From NCBI RefSeq assembly GCF_900215245.1, contig NZ_LT907842.1:930001-994000 (forward strand): DNA of 64,000 nt, written 5' to 3'. This stretch comes from Pseudomonas fluorescens. Lineage in GTDB: Bacteria; Pseudomonadota; Gammaproteobacteria; Pseudomonadales; Pseudomonadaceae. A program made the position numbers and the translations under genes. Under the pieces are notes generated by a model. It had not been told where the DNA came from. It ran no database searches and worked only from the letters and a program-made list of their open reading frames with translations. Positions 46,203 through 60,296 of this stretch are shown here, one piece after another; within the stretch, counting starts at the first letter, position 1; every line of letters begins with the position of its first letter.

Positions 46203-48728
46203 ATGAGTACCGTGCCCATGTCTTACAACAATAATGAATTGACCCTAAGCGCCCCACTCAGTGGCCCGGTGCTGACCCTGGGCAACGTTCCCGACGAAGT
46301 GTTCGCCAGCGGCGCCATGGGCGACGGTATTGCCATCGACCCGCTGAATGACTGCCTGCACGCGCCCTGTGACGGGGTGATTATCCATGTCGCCCGCACC
46401 GGGCATGCGCTGACGATTCGCGCCGAAAATGGTGCCGAGGTGCTGATGCATGTGGGCATCGACACCGTGGAGCTGAATGGCGAAGGGTTTGCGCTGCTCG
46501 TGAAGGAAGGCGCACGGGTGAGTCAGGGCCAGGCGCTGGTGCAGTTTGATCTAGACCGCATCGCACGCCAGTGCAAAAGCCTGATCAGCCTGATCATTCT
46601 GACCAATGGCGAGCGCTTTGAGCTGCGGCCGGTAGCGGGAAAAACCGTCAAGGTGGGTGAGCCGTTGCTGCACATTGTTGCGCGCTCGGCAGCGCTGTCG
46701 CCGGCGGCTGTGGATAACTCGGTCACCGAAGTGCGCGCCAGCGTGCGCATTACCCACCGGGGCGGTTTGCATGCACGCCCCGCCGCGCTGGTGCGCAAGA
46801 CCGCGCAAGGGTTCAGCAGCTATGCAGAGTTGCACTTCGCCGGTAAGTCAGCGCCGTGCGACAGCCTGATTGGTTTGATGGGGTTGGGCATTGGTGAAGG
46901 TGATGAAGTGCGGATCACCTGTCGCGGCAAGGATTGCGAGGCGGCGTTGCAGGCGTTGGTGGCCGCACTCTCGGTGGCTGTGAGTGAAGAACACCACGCG
47001 CCGGTAGCCGTGGCACCGCGTCGGGTGAGCACCGAAGCCGGTGTGTTGCAAGGCGTGTGCGCCGCGCCCGGTCTGGTCTGCGGGCCGCTGTTTCGCCTCA
47101 CCGGTATCGAACTGCCGCAAGACACGGGCAACCATGTCGCCGACGAACAACTGCAGCACCTGGACACCGCGCTGGAGCACGTGCGCGGCGAAATCCGCAT
47201 TACCCTGGAGCATGCACGGCAACGCAAGAATGTCGAAGAAGAAGACATCTTCGCCGCCCACCTTGCGCTATTGGAAGACCCCACGCTGCTGGACGCCGCA
47301 ACCGGCGCCATCGAACACGGCAGCGCCGCCACCCACGCCTGGCGCGATGCAATCCAGGCGCAATGCGCAGTGTTGCTGGCCCTGGGCAAACCGCTGTTTG
47401 CCGAGCGCGCCAACGACCTGCGCGACCTGCAACAACGCGTACTGCGTGCGCTGTTGGGGCAAGCCTGGCACTTCGAATTGCCGGCCGGTGCGATTGTCAG
47501 CGCCCATGAACTGACCCCCTCCGACCTGCTGCAATTGAGCGCGCAAAACGCCGTAGGCATTTGCATGGCCGAAGGCGGCGCCACGTCCCACGTCGCGATT
47601 TTGGCCCGCGGCAAAGGCTTGCCCTGTGTGGTCGCGCTGGGCGCCGAAGTGCTCGATGTGCCCCAAGGCCAACGCGTGGTGCTGGACGCGGCCAACGGTC
47701 GCCTGGAACTGGCACCCAGCGAGGCGCGCCACGCTGAAGTGCACCAGATTCGCGATGCGCAAACCCTGCGCCGCCAACAGCAACAGGCCTTCGCGCAGGA
47801 GCCGGCGCGCACCACCGATGGCGTGAGCATTGAAGTCGCTGCCAATGTCGCCTCCAGCGCCGAAGCCCAAGTGGCCTTTGAAAACGGCGCCGATGGCGTT
47901 GGCCTGTTGCGCACCGAATTCCTGTTTGTCGACCGCCGCACCGCGCCGGATGAGCAGGAGCAACGCCAGGCCTACCAGGCCGTGCTGGACGCCATGGGCG
48001 ACAAGTCGGTGATCATCCGCACCATCGACGTGGGCGGCGACAAACAGCTCGACTACCTGCCGCTGCCCGTCGAAGCCAACCCGGTGTTGGGCCTGCGCGG
48101 GATTCGCATGGCACAAGTGCGCCCGGAACTGCTCGACCAACAATTGCGCGCCCTGCTGCAAGTCAGCCCGCTGGAACGTTGCCGCATCCTGTTGCCGATG
48201 GTCAGCGAGGTCGATGAACTGCTGCAGATCCGCCAGCGTCTGGATGAACTCTGCGCGGAGCTGGAACTGACCCAGCGCCCGGAACTGGGCGTGATGATCG
48301 AAGTGCCCGCCGCCGCGCTGATGGCCGACCAACTGGCCCAGCACGCGGACTTCCTGTCCATTGGCACCAATGACCTGTCCCAGTACACCCTGGCCATGGA
48401 CCGCGACCACGCCGGCCTCGCCGCCCGGGTCGATGCGCTGCACCCGGCCTTGCTACGGCTGATCGCCCAGACTTGCGCGGGGGCGGCCAAACACGGGCGT
48501 TGGGTCGGCATCTGCGGCGCCCTCGCGTCCGACCCGCTGGCCACGCCGGTGCTTATTGGCCTGGGTGTCAGCGAACTGTCCGTCAGCCCGCCGCAAATCG
48601 GAGAAATCAAGGACCGTGTCCGCCACCTGGACGCGGCGCAATGCCGGCAATTGAGCCAAGGCCTGCTCGACCTGAGCAGCGCCAAGGCCGTTCGCCAAGC
48701 CTGTCAACACCACTGGCCGCTGAGCTGA
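46203..48728 (+). CDS. nagF: PTS fusion EIIA(Glc)-HPr-Enzyme I (GlcNAc system)
   Basis: 841-residue cytoplasmic phosphotransferase. EIIA domain about 15-160 with H83 (VLMHVGIDTVEL), HPr about 175-265 with H190 (THRGGLHARPAAL), Enzyme I about 280-835 with H463 (EGGATSHVAILARGKGLP) and the PEP-binding C-terminal barrel (LLRTEFLF, IEVPAAALMADQLA, SIGTNDLSQYTLAMDRDH). It takes phosphate from PEP and hands it to the EIIB of NagE. Fusion of all three is the known pseudomonad arrangement. Start could also be ATG 46218; neither has a strong ribosome site. Confidence 0.95.
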   Translation: MSTVPMSYNNNELTLSAPLSGPVLTLGNVPDEVFASGAMGDGIAIDPLNDCLHAPCDGVIIHVARTGHALTIRAENGAEVLMHVGIDTVELNGEGFALLVKEGARVSQGQALVQFDLDRIARQCKSLISLIILTNGERFELRPVAGKTVKVGEPLLHIVARSAALSPAAVDNSVTEVRASVRITHRGGLHARPAALVRKTAQGFSSYAELHFAGKSAPCDSLIGLMGLGIGEGDEVRITCRGKDCEAALQALVAALSVAVSEEHHAPVAVAPRRVSTEAGVLQGVCAAPGLVCGPLFRLTGIELPQDTGNHVADEQLQHLDTALEHVRGEIRITLEHARQRKNVEEEDIFAAHLALLEDPTLLDAATGAIEHGSAATHAWRDAIQAQCAVLLALGKPLFAERANDLRDLQQRVLRALLGQAWHFELPAGAIVSAHELTPSDLLQLSAQNAVGICMAEGGATSHVAILARGKGLPCVVALGAEVLDVPQGQRVVLDAANGRLELAPSEARHAEVHQIRDAQTLRRQQQQAFAQEPARTTDGVSIEVAANVASSAEAQVAFENGADGVGLLRTEFLFVDRRTAPDEQEQRQAYQAVLDAMGDKSVIIRTIDVGGDKQLDYLPLPVEANPVLGLRGIRMAQVRPELLDQQLRALLQVSPLERCRILLPMVSEVDELLQIRQRLDELCAELELTQRPELGVMIEVPAAALMADQLAQHADFLSIGTNDLSQYTLAMDRDHAGLAARVDALHPALLRLIAQTCAGAAKHGRWVGICGALASDPLATPVLIGLGVSELSVSPPQIGEIKDRVRHLDAAQCRQLSQGLLDLSSAKAVRQACQHHWPLS

Positions 48729-48754
48729 AAACAACAAGAATAGGGAGACACGCC

Positions 48755-50461
48755 ATGTACCAACACTTTATCGAAGGCTTGCAACGCCTCGGCCGCGCGC
48801 TGATGCTGCCGATCGCGATTCTGCCGATCGCCGGCCTCTTGCTGCGCCTGGGCGACACCGATCTTTTGAACATCGCGGTGATGCACGATGCCGGGCAAGC
48901 AATTTTCGCCAACCTGGCGCTGATCTTCGCCATCGGTATTGCGGTGGGTTTTGCCCGCGACAATAACGGCACGGCAGGTTTGGCCGGGGCGATTGGTTAC
49001 CTGGTGATGATCTCCACGCTCAAGGTGATGGACACCACCATCAACATGGGCATGCTCGCCGGTATCGCCAGCGGCTTGATGGCCGGTGGGCTGTATAACC
49101 GCTTCAAGGACATCAAGCTGCCGGAGTACCTGGCCTTCTTTGGTGGGCGACGGTTTGTGCCGATTGTCACCGGGTTTTCGGCGGTCGCCCTGGGGGTGAT
49201 CTTTGGCCTGATCTGGCCGCCGATCCAGCACGGCATCAACAGTTTTGGCGTGCTGCTGATGGAAAGCGGCAGCTTTGGTGCCTTCGTGTTTGGCGTGTTC
49301 AACCGCCTGCTGATCGTCACCGGCCTGCACCATATCCTCAACAACATGGCGTGGTTTGTGTTCGGCAGCTTTACCGACCCAACCACCGGCGCCATCGTCA
49401 CCGGCGACCTGACCCGCTATTTTGCAGGCGACCCGAAAGGCGGCCAGTTCATGACCGGTATGTTCCCGGTCATGCTGTTCGGCCTGCCCGCCGCGTGCCT
49501 GGCGATGTACCGCAATGCACTGCCGGAACGCCGCAAGGTGATGGGCGGGATTTTCCTGTCGATGGCGCTGACCTCGTTTTTGACCGGAGTGACTGAGCCG
49601 ATCGAATTCGCGTTTATGTTCCTCGCACCATTTTTGTACCTGATCCACGCGGTGCTCACCGGCCTGTCGATGGCCGTGACCAACATGCTGAATATCCACC
49701 TCGGGTTTACCTTCTCCGGTGGCTTTATCGACATGGTGCTCGGTTGGGGCAAATCCACCAACGGCTGGCTGGTATTCCCGGTCGGGTTGGCTTACGCGGT
49801 GATCTACTACAGCGTGTTCAACTATTGCATTCGTCGGTTCAACCTGAAGACACCGGGGCGTGAAGACATCCAGGTGGTGCAGGCTGAGGTGATGACCGAT
49901 AACCAGCGGGCCAGTGCCTACATCCGCGCACTCGGCGGTGCAGAGAATTTGCTGAGTGTCGGCGCGTGCACTACACGTCTGCGCCTGGACATGGTGGATC
50001 GCAACAAGGCGGTGGATGCGCAGTTGAAAGCACTGGGCGCCATGGCTGTGGTTCGGCCGGGTAACGGCGGGAGTTTGCAGGTGGTCGTAGGGCCAATGGC
50101 CGACAGCATCGCCGATGAGATCCGCCTGGCGATGCCGTCGTTTGTTGCCAGTGCGCCGGTGGCCGCCCAGCCTGTGGATAAACCGGTTGCGGTGAATGTG
50201 CAGGAGGCCGAGAAGTGGCTGAATGCTTTAGGCGGCCGCACGAATGTGCGCCAGCTGGAAGCGGTGGCGATGACCCGATTGCGGGTGGAACTGGGGGATG
50301 ATTCGGTGCTGTCTGAAGCGGACCTGACTGCGCTGGGTTGCCAGGGTGTGAGCCAGCTGGACAGCGGGGTTTGGCACCTGTTGATTGGTGACAAGGCCTT
50401 GGGGTTGGGTGAGGCTTTGGAGCGGTTGGTCGGTGGCCGCAAGGTCGGTGCCAGGGTTTAG
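48755..50461 (+). CDS. nagE: PTS GlcNAc transporter EIICB with a second, cysteine-less EIIB domain
   Basis: 568-residue inner-membrane permease. EIIC spans about 1-365 (MYQHFIEGLQRLGRALMLP; EPIEFAFMFLAPFLYLIHA), importing and phosphorylating GlcNAc. EIIB-1 (about 383-460) has C405 in SVGACTTRLRL. A second EIIB-like domain (about 483-560) aligns at an exact 100-residue offset but has A505 in place of the cysteine (EAVAMTRLRV), so it cannot carry phosphate there. AGGGAG precedes ATG 48755. Last gene of the nag operon, 26 bp after nagF; a REPIN follows. Confidence 0.95.
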   Translation: MYQHFIEGLQRLGRALMLPIAILPIAGLLLRLGDTDLLNIAVMHDAGQAIFANLALIFAIGIAVGFARDNNGTAGLAGAIGYLVMISTLKVMDTTINMGMLAGIASGLMAGGLYNRFKDIKLPEYLAFFGGRRFVPIVTGFSAVALGVIFGLIWPPIQHGINSFGVLLMESGSFGAFVFGVFNRLLIVTGLHHILNNMAWFVFGSFTDPTTGAIVTGDLTRYFAGDPKGGQFMTGMFPVMLFGLPAACLAMYRNALPERRKVMGGIFLSMALTSFLTGVTEPIEFAFMFLAPFLYLIHAVLTGLSMAVTNMLNIHLGFTFSGGFIDMVLGWGKSTNGWLVFPVGLAYAVIYYSVFNYCIRRFNLKTPGREDIQVVQAEVMTDNQRASAYIRALGGAENLLSVGACTTRLRLDMVDRNKAVDAQLKALGAMAVVRPGNGGSLQVVVGPMADSIADEIRLAMPSFVASAPVAAQPVDKPVAVNVQEAEKWLNALGGRTNVRQLEAVAMTRLRVELGDDSVLSEADLTALGCQGVSQLDSGVWHLLIGDKALGLGEALERLVGGRKVGARV

Positions 50462-50485
50462 AAATGTAGCGGCGGCTCTGGCCTC

Positions 50486-50568
50486 TTCGCGAGCAAGCCC
50501 GCTCCCACATTTTGATCGGTGCCCGACGTGGCAATGCGGTCAAATGTGGGAGCGGGCTTGCTCGCGAA
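50486..50568. repeat. REPIN after nagE
   Basis: Consensus REP units at 50486-50509 (TTCGCGAGCAAGCCCGCTCC start) and 50545-50568 (TGTGGGAGCGGGCTTGCTCG start), same arrangement as at 40.34 kb. Between convergent genes. Confidence 0.93.
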
Positions 50569-50588
50569 TGGGCCTCATAGGCACCCGA

Positions 50589-50852
50589 TCACTTCTGTTC
50601 AGGCACCTCAAATAGATCCAACACCCGGTCCACCATCAACTGAATACCTTCCAGCATCCGATGAATCCCCAGCACTGCATCACGCTGTGGGCCGTCGATG
50701 TCAAACGCCAGATTGCCCGCCAGCGCCTGCACGGATGCCAGGTCTTGGGAGGCATTGGCGAGCAGGGTTTCGCTGTTCAGGTTGGGGAGGACGGTGAAGA
50801 CTTGGTCGGTGGGCTGAGAATCAGATGGGAGATTTGGACTGTCTTTGATCAT
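50589..50852 (-). CDS. DUF6124-like small Pseudomonas protein
   Basis: 87 residues (MIKDSPNLPSDSQPTDQVFTVLPNL start; ending LDLFEVPEQK). An acidic Pro/Ser-rich N-terminus is followed by a helical region (ETLLANASQDLASVQALAGNLA, QRDAVLGIHRMLEGIQLMVDRVLDLF). The pattern resembles the DUF6124/DUF3077-like small proteins scattered through pseudomonad genomes, function unknown. AGGAAA is 7 nt upstream of the ATG. It is preceded by an unusual structured region (50.9-51.03 kb) that probably controls it. Confidence 0.75.
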   Translation of the reverse strand: MIKDSPNLPSDSQPTDQVFTVLPNLNSETLLANASQDLASVQALAGNLAFDIDGPQRDAVLGIHRMLEGIQLMVDRVLDLFEVPEQK

Positions 50853-51001
50853 TGTGGGTTTCCTAGTGAGAGTTTAGGAACTACCAGCATCACTTGCAGA
50901 TGATCGGTGGCAGCTGTGCGCGGGCCTGCAAGACCGAGTCCCACCAGCACCTCGGTAGACCCGAAGGTCTCCCGCACACAGCCGCCATAAATGACGACCA
51001 T
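50849..51001 (-). CDS. Possible 50-codon upstream ORF overlapping the DUF6124-like start
   Basis: On the minus strand an ATG at 51001 opens a 50-residue frame (MVVIYGGCVRETFGSTEVL start). Its TGA overlaps the ATG of the DUF6124-like gene (ATGA). It has no ribosome site, because the terminator hairpin lies directly upstream, and it is coincident with the RNA fold. So it may be fortuitous; if translated, it would melt the fold and couple to the gene. Confidence 0.2.
   Translation of the reverse strand: MVVIYGGCVRETFGSTEVLVGLGLAGPRTAATDHLQVMLVVPKLSLGNPQ
50909..50986 (-). ncRNA. Three-way-junction RNA structure upstream of the DUF6124-like gene
   Basis: Closing stem: 50971-50986 pairs with 50909-50924 over 16 positions. 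The two non-Watson-Crick positions are both G-U wobbles in the minus-strand RNA and mismatches in the plus-strand RNA. Inside are two perfect hairpins back to back: ACCGAG/CTCGGT (50933-50938 with 50951-50956) and AGACC-UUCG-GGUCU (50957-50970, UUCG loop on the minus strand). The fold ends 57 nt before the start codon. I know of no named RNA family for it. Confidence 0.55.
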
Positions 51002-51002
51002 G

Positions 51003-51030
51003 AAAAAGCGCCGCAATTATAAAGGCGCTT
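51003..51030 (-). terminator. Intrinsic terminator ahead of the three-way junction
   Basis: On the minus strand AAGCGCC-11 nt-GGCGCTT runs into TTT. It stops transcripts coming from about 51.1 kb before they reach the DUF6124-like gene, so an attenuator or the end of a small RNA is plausible. An additional dyad TCGCTG/CAGCGA (51071-51088) lies upstream. Confidence 0.7.
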
Positions 51031-51170
51031 AGGAGTAACTGGTGAGGTTTCGGCGGGCTTGCAGTCCCGATCGCTGAATTGGCAGCGACTGGCAAAGGTT
51101 AATAAGGTGAGTTCCGAGGGACAACCTGAAAGGCCTGCGGGAAAGATCTGATGCGCCTGTCCCGGCGCCA

Positions 51171-51241
51171 TCGCCGGCAAGCCAGCTCCCACATTTTGAA
51201 CGTATTCACAGATCAAACTGTGGGAGCTGGCTTGCCGGCGA
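51171..51241. repeat. REPIN of a second sequence class
   Basis: TCGCCGGCAAGCCAGCTCCC begins the left unit (51171-51193); the perfect reverse complement is 51219-51241. The core GCCGGCAAGCCAGCTCC differs from the GCGAGCAAGCCCGCTCC class of the other elements. Confidence 0.92.
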
Positions 51242-51262
51242 TTGGCCCTTGCAAACAACAAA

Positions 51263-51294
51263 AAACCCGCTGACCAAACTGGCCCAGCGGGTTT
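51263..51294 (-). terminator. Terminator after the purL-yqfO-like transcription unit
   Basis: AAACCCGCTG/CAGCGGGTTT, 10-bp stem, 12-nt loop, with T5 following on the minus strand (A-run at 51260-51265). It lies 22 nt past the YqfO-like stop. Confidence 0.85.
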
Positions 51295-51315
51295 CTTGTT
51301 TCTGCAATCTGCGAA

Positions 51316-51627
51316 TCAAAAATCCGCCAACTGCCACACCTCATAGGCCGGTGTCTCATAGGGATGGCTCAGTTTCAACGCGGCTACAACCGCCACGATC
51401 AACTCATCCGCCACCACCAGCTCAACTTTCCATTCTTCAACCACTTCAACCTGGCCGACTTGCCCGATAAACGGCTGGCTGCCGTCCAACGCGCGAAATT
51501 GGCCCTGGCCCAGCACTTGCCAGGCGCAGCTGTCGTAGTCGCCGATGTGCCCTCCGCCAGCGGCGAAGACGGCGGTTTTCACCGTCTCCACATGGCTGTC
51601 GGGCACAAAGAAGCTGAGCTTGTACAC
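51316..51627 (-). CDS. YqfO/NIF3-like short domain protein
   Basis: 103 residues (MYKLSFFVPDSHVETVKTAVFAAGGGHIGDYDSCAWQ), corresponding to the PII-like insert domain of NIF3/YqfO proteins but without the flanking NIF3 metal-binding parts. Function unknown. It begins 4 bp after purL stops, so it is almost certainly in the purL transcript. Confidence 0.88.
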   Translation of the reverse strand: MYKLSFFVPDSHVETVKTAVFAAGGGHIGDYDSCAWQVLGQGQFRALDGSQPFIGQVGQVEVVEEWKVELVVADELIVAVVAALKLSHPYETPAYEVWQLADF

Positions 51628-51631
51628 CGCC

Positions 51632-55528
<3,897 letters not shown>

Positions 55529-55578
55529 CTTCGGGACAGCCTCGGGAAGGGGGTGTGCTTTGAGGCCGTGCATTCTAG

Positions 55579-57276
<1,698 letters not shown>

Positions 57277-57304
57277 ATAATCTCTATAAACACCACAAAC
57301 CTAA

Positions 57305-57393
57305 TGTGGGAGCGGGCTTGCTCGCGAAGGCGGTGTGTCAGGCTATATATCTGTAGCTGATACACCGCATTCGCGAGCAAGCCCGCTCCCACA
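57305..57393. repeat. REPIN after mltF
   Basis: REP units 57305-57328 and 57370-57393, both consensus, separated by a spacer with a weak dyad (GTGTGTCAGGC / GCTGATACACC). It lies between convergent ends of mltF and the EIIB-like gene. Confidence 0.93.
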
Positions 57394-57413
57394 TTTTTGA
57401 TCTGCGCCTGGCT

Positions 57414-57692
57414 TCAGAGGCCGGTGAGCAGATGCACCACGCCGCCGGTCAACACCATCACCCCCGGAACACCCGCGGCCTTCAGCGCCTGCGTATCCAA
57501 GCGCCCGGCATCCAGCAGCTGCACGCGCACCCGCGTCAGCGCCACGCGCTGCTGCGACTTGAGATTATCCGCGCCACCCAACGCATTCAGCATAGCGGCC
57601 GACAACAGACTCGGTGTCGGCGCCACCACCGTCTCGGCAATCAGATCCGGGGTCAGGGCTTTCCAGAACGCCCGCTGCAATTTCTCGAACAT
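57414..57692 (-). CDS. Stand-alone EIIB-like PTS protein lacking the active-site cysteine
   Basis: 92 residues. The EIIB(Glc) fold is visible: LLSAAMLNALGGADNLKSQQRVALTRVRVQLLD, LDTQALKAAGVPGVMVLTGGVVHLLTG. The phosphoacceptor Cys of EIIB (xAC-x-T-R-L-R) is A51 here (VALTRVRV), so it cannot be phosphorylated at the usual site. It begins 2 bp after the EIIA-HPr-EI stop, so it is translationally linked to the trehalose PTS. It may act as a scaffold, regulator or relic. Confidence 0.85.
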   Translation of the reverse strand: MFEKLQRAFWKALTPDLIAETVVAPTPSLLSAAMLNALGGADNLKSQQRVALTRVRVQLLDAGRLDTQALKAAGVPGVMVLTGGVVHLLTGL

Positions 57693-57694
57693 GC

Positions 57695-60226
57695 TCAGTG
57701 CTCCACGACAGGTGAGGTTTCAACAGTGGCTGCGTGATAGAGGCGCAGCGCCTCGCGCACTTGGGCCGCTTCTTCCAGGCCCAGCACCTGGCGGGCGATG
57801 ATCTGGCAGTCGGCCAGGTCCAGCTCGCGCACGGTGGCCTTGATGGTCGGGATCAGCGGTACGCTCACCGACAATTCATCCACGCCAAGTCCCAGCAACA
57901 CCGGCACCGCCAGCGCTTCCGACGCCAACGCGCCGCACACGCCAACCCACTTGCCATGCGCATGGGCGGCCTTGACCGTGGTGGCGATCAAGCGCAGCAC
58001 CGACGGATGAAAACTGTCGGCCTGACTGGCCAGCCGGGGGTGGTCGCGGTCCATCGCCAGTGTGTATTGGGTCAGGTCATTGGTGCCGATAGAGAAGAAA
58101 TCCACATGCGGCGCGAAAACGTCCGCCATCAACGCGGCAGCAGGCACTTCGATCATGATCCCCAGCTTCGGTAGCTCGCTGAGCCCCATTGCCAGCGCTT
58201 CTTCTTGAAGAATTTTGCGTGCCAGGTGCAGCTCCGACAGCAGGCTGACCATCGGCAGCATGATATGCAGCCGCGCCAACCCGGCACTCGCAAGGATCGC
58301 GCGGAACTGCTCGCGCAATAACGCGGGGCGTTCCAGGCACAGGCGAATACCGCGCAAACCGAGGAAGGGGTTGGTTTCGCTCTCCATTGGCACGTAGGCC
58401 AATGGTTTGTCGCCACCGACATCCAGCGTGCGCACCACCAGATTGCGCTCGGTGCCCAGGGCGCGGGCGATGGCGCTATATGTACCGGCTTGCTCTTCGG
58501 GGCTCGGTGCGCGATTGCGGTCCAGGTAGAGAAACTCCGAGCGCAGCAGGCCGACGCCCTCACCGCCCAGGCTCAGCGCTTGCTCCACCTCCTGCAACGA
58601 CGCGACGTTAGCCGTGACCTCAACGTGATGACCATCGCGTGTGGTGGCCGGCAAGGCCGCCTGTGCCACTTCGCGTTGACGGCGCAGCACCTGCTGATGG
58701 CGCGCCGCCTGCAGTTGTTCAATTTCAGCCAGGTCCGGGTCCAGGTGCAGCTCGCCCTTGTCGGCGTCGAGCAGTACCTGTTTGCCGTTGGCCAGCGTCA
58801 GCACCTGCACTGGCACACCGCAAATAGCCGGAAGACCCAGTGCCCGGGCGAGGATTGCAACATGGCTGGTCGCGCCGCCGCCGACCGTGACAAACCCCAG
58901 GACCTTGCGCGTGTCCAGGCTGGCGGTCTGTGACGGGGTCAGTTGCTCGGCGATCAGGATGGCTTGCTCAGGCAAGTCCCAGGCACGCTCCTCGACACCA
59001 AGGATCAGTTTAAGCACGCGCTGGCCGACATCCGCCAAGTCTGCCGCACGCTCGGCGAGCAGCGCGTTGCCCAGACCGTGGAATAACGTGGCGGTGTTTA
59101 CCGTGGCGCGGTTCCATGCAAAGGCAGCGCTTTTGCCATTGGCCAGCAGGGCATGGGCTTGCTCCAGCAGGGTTGGATCCTCAAGCAGCTCCTGATGGGC
59201 GCGGAAGATCTCCGCTTGGGCGCTGCCGGCGGCCTTGGCCTGCAAGGCTTGCAGCGCCTCGCTTGCCGCCAGCAGGCCACGCGCCAACACGGCTTGTTCG
59301 GTCGCCTCGCCTGCGCCCTCTTCAGCAATCTGCAGCTCAGGCTCGGCCACTTGCACCACCTGGCCAAACGCCGACCCGGGGGACGCACATACGCCCCGCA
59401 GCAAGGTCGCCGACGACACTGGCTCAACAGCCTCGACCTCCTCGGCCGGTGCCGCGATCGCCTCGCCACACCCTTGCGCCAGCAGCGCGACCAATGCGGC
59501 AATCGCGGCCTCGGCATCGTCACCCGCCGCACTCACCTGCAAGGTATCGCCCTGTACGGTTTGCAGCGCCATGATCGCCACCAGCGACTTGGCGTTAGCG
59601 CTCTGGGTTTGCTTGTGCAGGTAAATGCTGGAACTGAAGCCTTTCGCCGCCTGGGCAAAGACCGCCGCAGGGCGGGCGTGCAAGCCGTTGGTATTGGGCA
59701 AGGTCAGCGGCTTGGAAAACCGAGCATCGCCCTCCTCCTCAATGACTTCTTGAGCGCGCTCCCCCGGCGATAACCGCAACAGCGGCTGGCCGGCGTCCAC
59801 CCCAACGCCGTCCTCGGCCAGCAGCGTAAACGGTTCGCCACTGACCACCAGCATCAAGGTCAGCAAACTGCGCGCATTGAGCGCCACGTAGTCGGCATCG
59901 AACTCAATCAGCGGCTGCCCGGCCTCCACCCGCTGGCCCTCCTGCACCAGTCGGCGAAAGCCCTGACCCGCCAGATTCACGGTGTCCAGGCCGATATGCA
60001 TCAGCACCTGGACGCCGTTGTCGTCGGTAACGCTGACCGCATGCCCACTGTCCTGGATATTGCTGATTACCCCAGCCAACGGTGCGCACAGGGTTTGCGA
60101 GGTGGGATCGATGCACAGGCCGTCACCGATCACGCGACTGGAGAACACCGGGTCGGGCACCTGATCCAGCGCCAGCAGCACCCCGGACAGGGGCGCCAGC
60201 AGTTCCAGGGGTTGAGTTGTGGTCAT
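57695..60226 (-). CDS. PTS fusion EIIA-HPr-Enzyme I (trehalose system)
   Basis: 843 residues, collinear with the nag protein at 46.2-48.7 kb. EIIA H77 (VLMHIGLDTVNL), HPr H183 (NTNGLHARPAAVFAQ), Enzyme I H455 (GGGATSHVAILARALGLP), PEP-binding C-terminal region (LLRSEFLYLDR; IEVPAAALMADVF; SIGTNDLTQYTLAMDRDHPRL). It should supply phosphate to the trehalose EIIBC whose gene lies downstream in the window but upstream in the transcript. Start ATG 60226. Sequence has diverged clearly from the nag copy outside active sites. Confidence 0.94.
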   Translation of the reverse strand: MTTTQPLELLAPLSGVLLALDQVPDPVFSSRVIGDGLCIDPTSQTLCAPLAGVISNIQDSGHAVSVTDDNGVQVLMHIGLDTVNLAGQGFRRLVQEGQRVEAGQPLIEFDADYVALNARSLLTLMLVVSGEPFTLLAEDGVGVDAGQPLLRLSPGERAQEVIEEEGDARFSKPLTLPNTNGLHARPAAVFAQAAKGFSSSIYLHKQTQSANAKSLVAIMALQTVQGDTLQVSAAGDDAEAAIAALVALLAQGCGEAIAAPAEEVEAVEPVSSATLLRGVCASPGSAFGQVVQVAEPELQIAEEGAGEATEQAVLARGLLAASEALQALQAKAAGSAQAEIFRAHQELLEDPTLLEQAHALLANGKSAAFAWNRATVNTATLFHGLGNALLAERAADLADVGQRVLKLILGVEERAWDLPEQAILIAEQLTPSQTASLDTRKVLGFVTVGGGATSHVAILARALGLPAICGVPVQVLTLANGKQVLLDADKGELHLDPDLAEIEQLQAARHQQVLRRQREVAQAALPATTRDGHHVEVTANVASLQEVEQALSLGGEGVGLLRSEFLYLDRNRAPSPEEQAGTYSAIARALGTERNLVVRTLDVGGDKPLAYVPMESETNPFLGLRGIRLCLERPALLREQFRAILASAGLARLHIMLPMVSLLSELHLARKILQEEALAMGLSELPKLGIMIEVPAAALMADVFAPHVDFFSIGTNDLTQYTLAMDRDHPRLASQADSFHPSVLRLIATTVKAAHAHGKWVGVCGALASEALAVPVLLGLGVDELSVSVPLIPTIKATVRELDLADCQIIARQVLGLEEAAQVREALRLYHAATVETSPVVEH

Positions 60227-60296
60227 GACTTCACCTGCTGTTTGGTTCTGTAAAAATCATAGGGTGGATGTGAGTCCTGGGATGACGAAGATCAAA

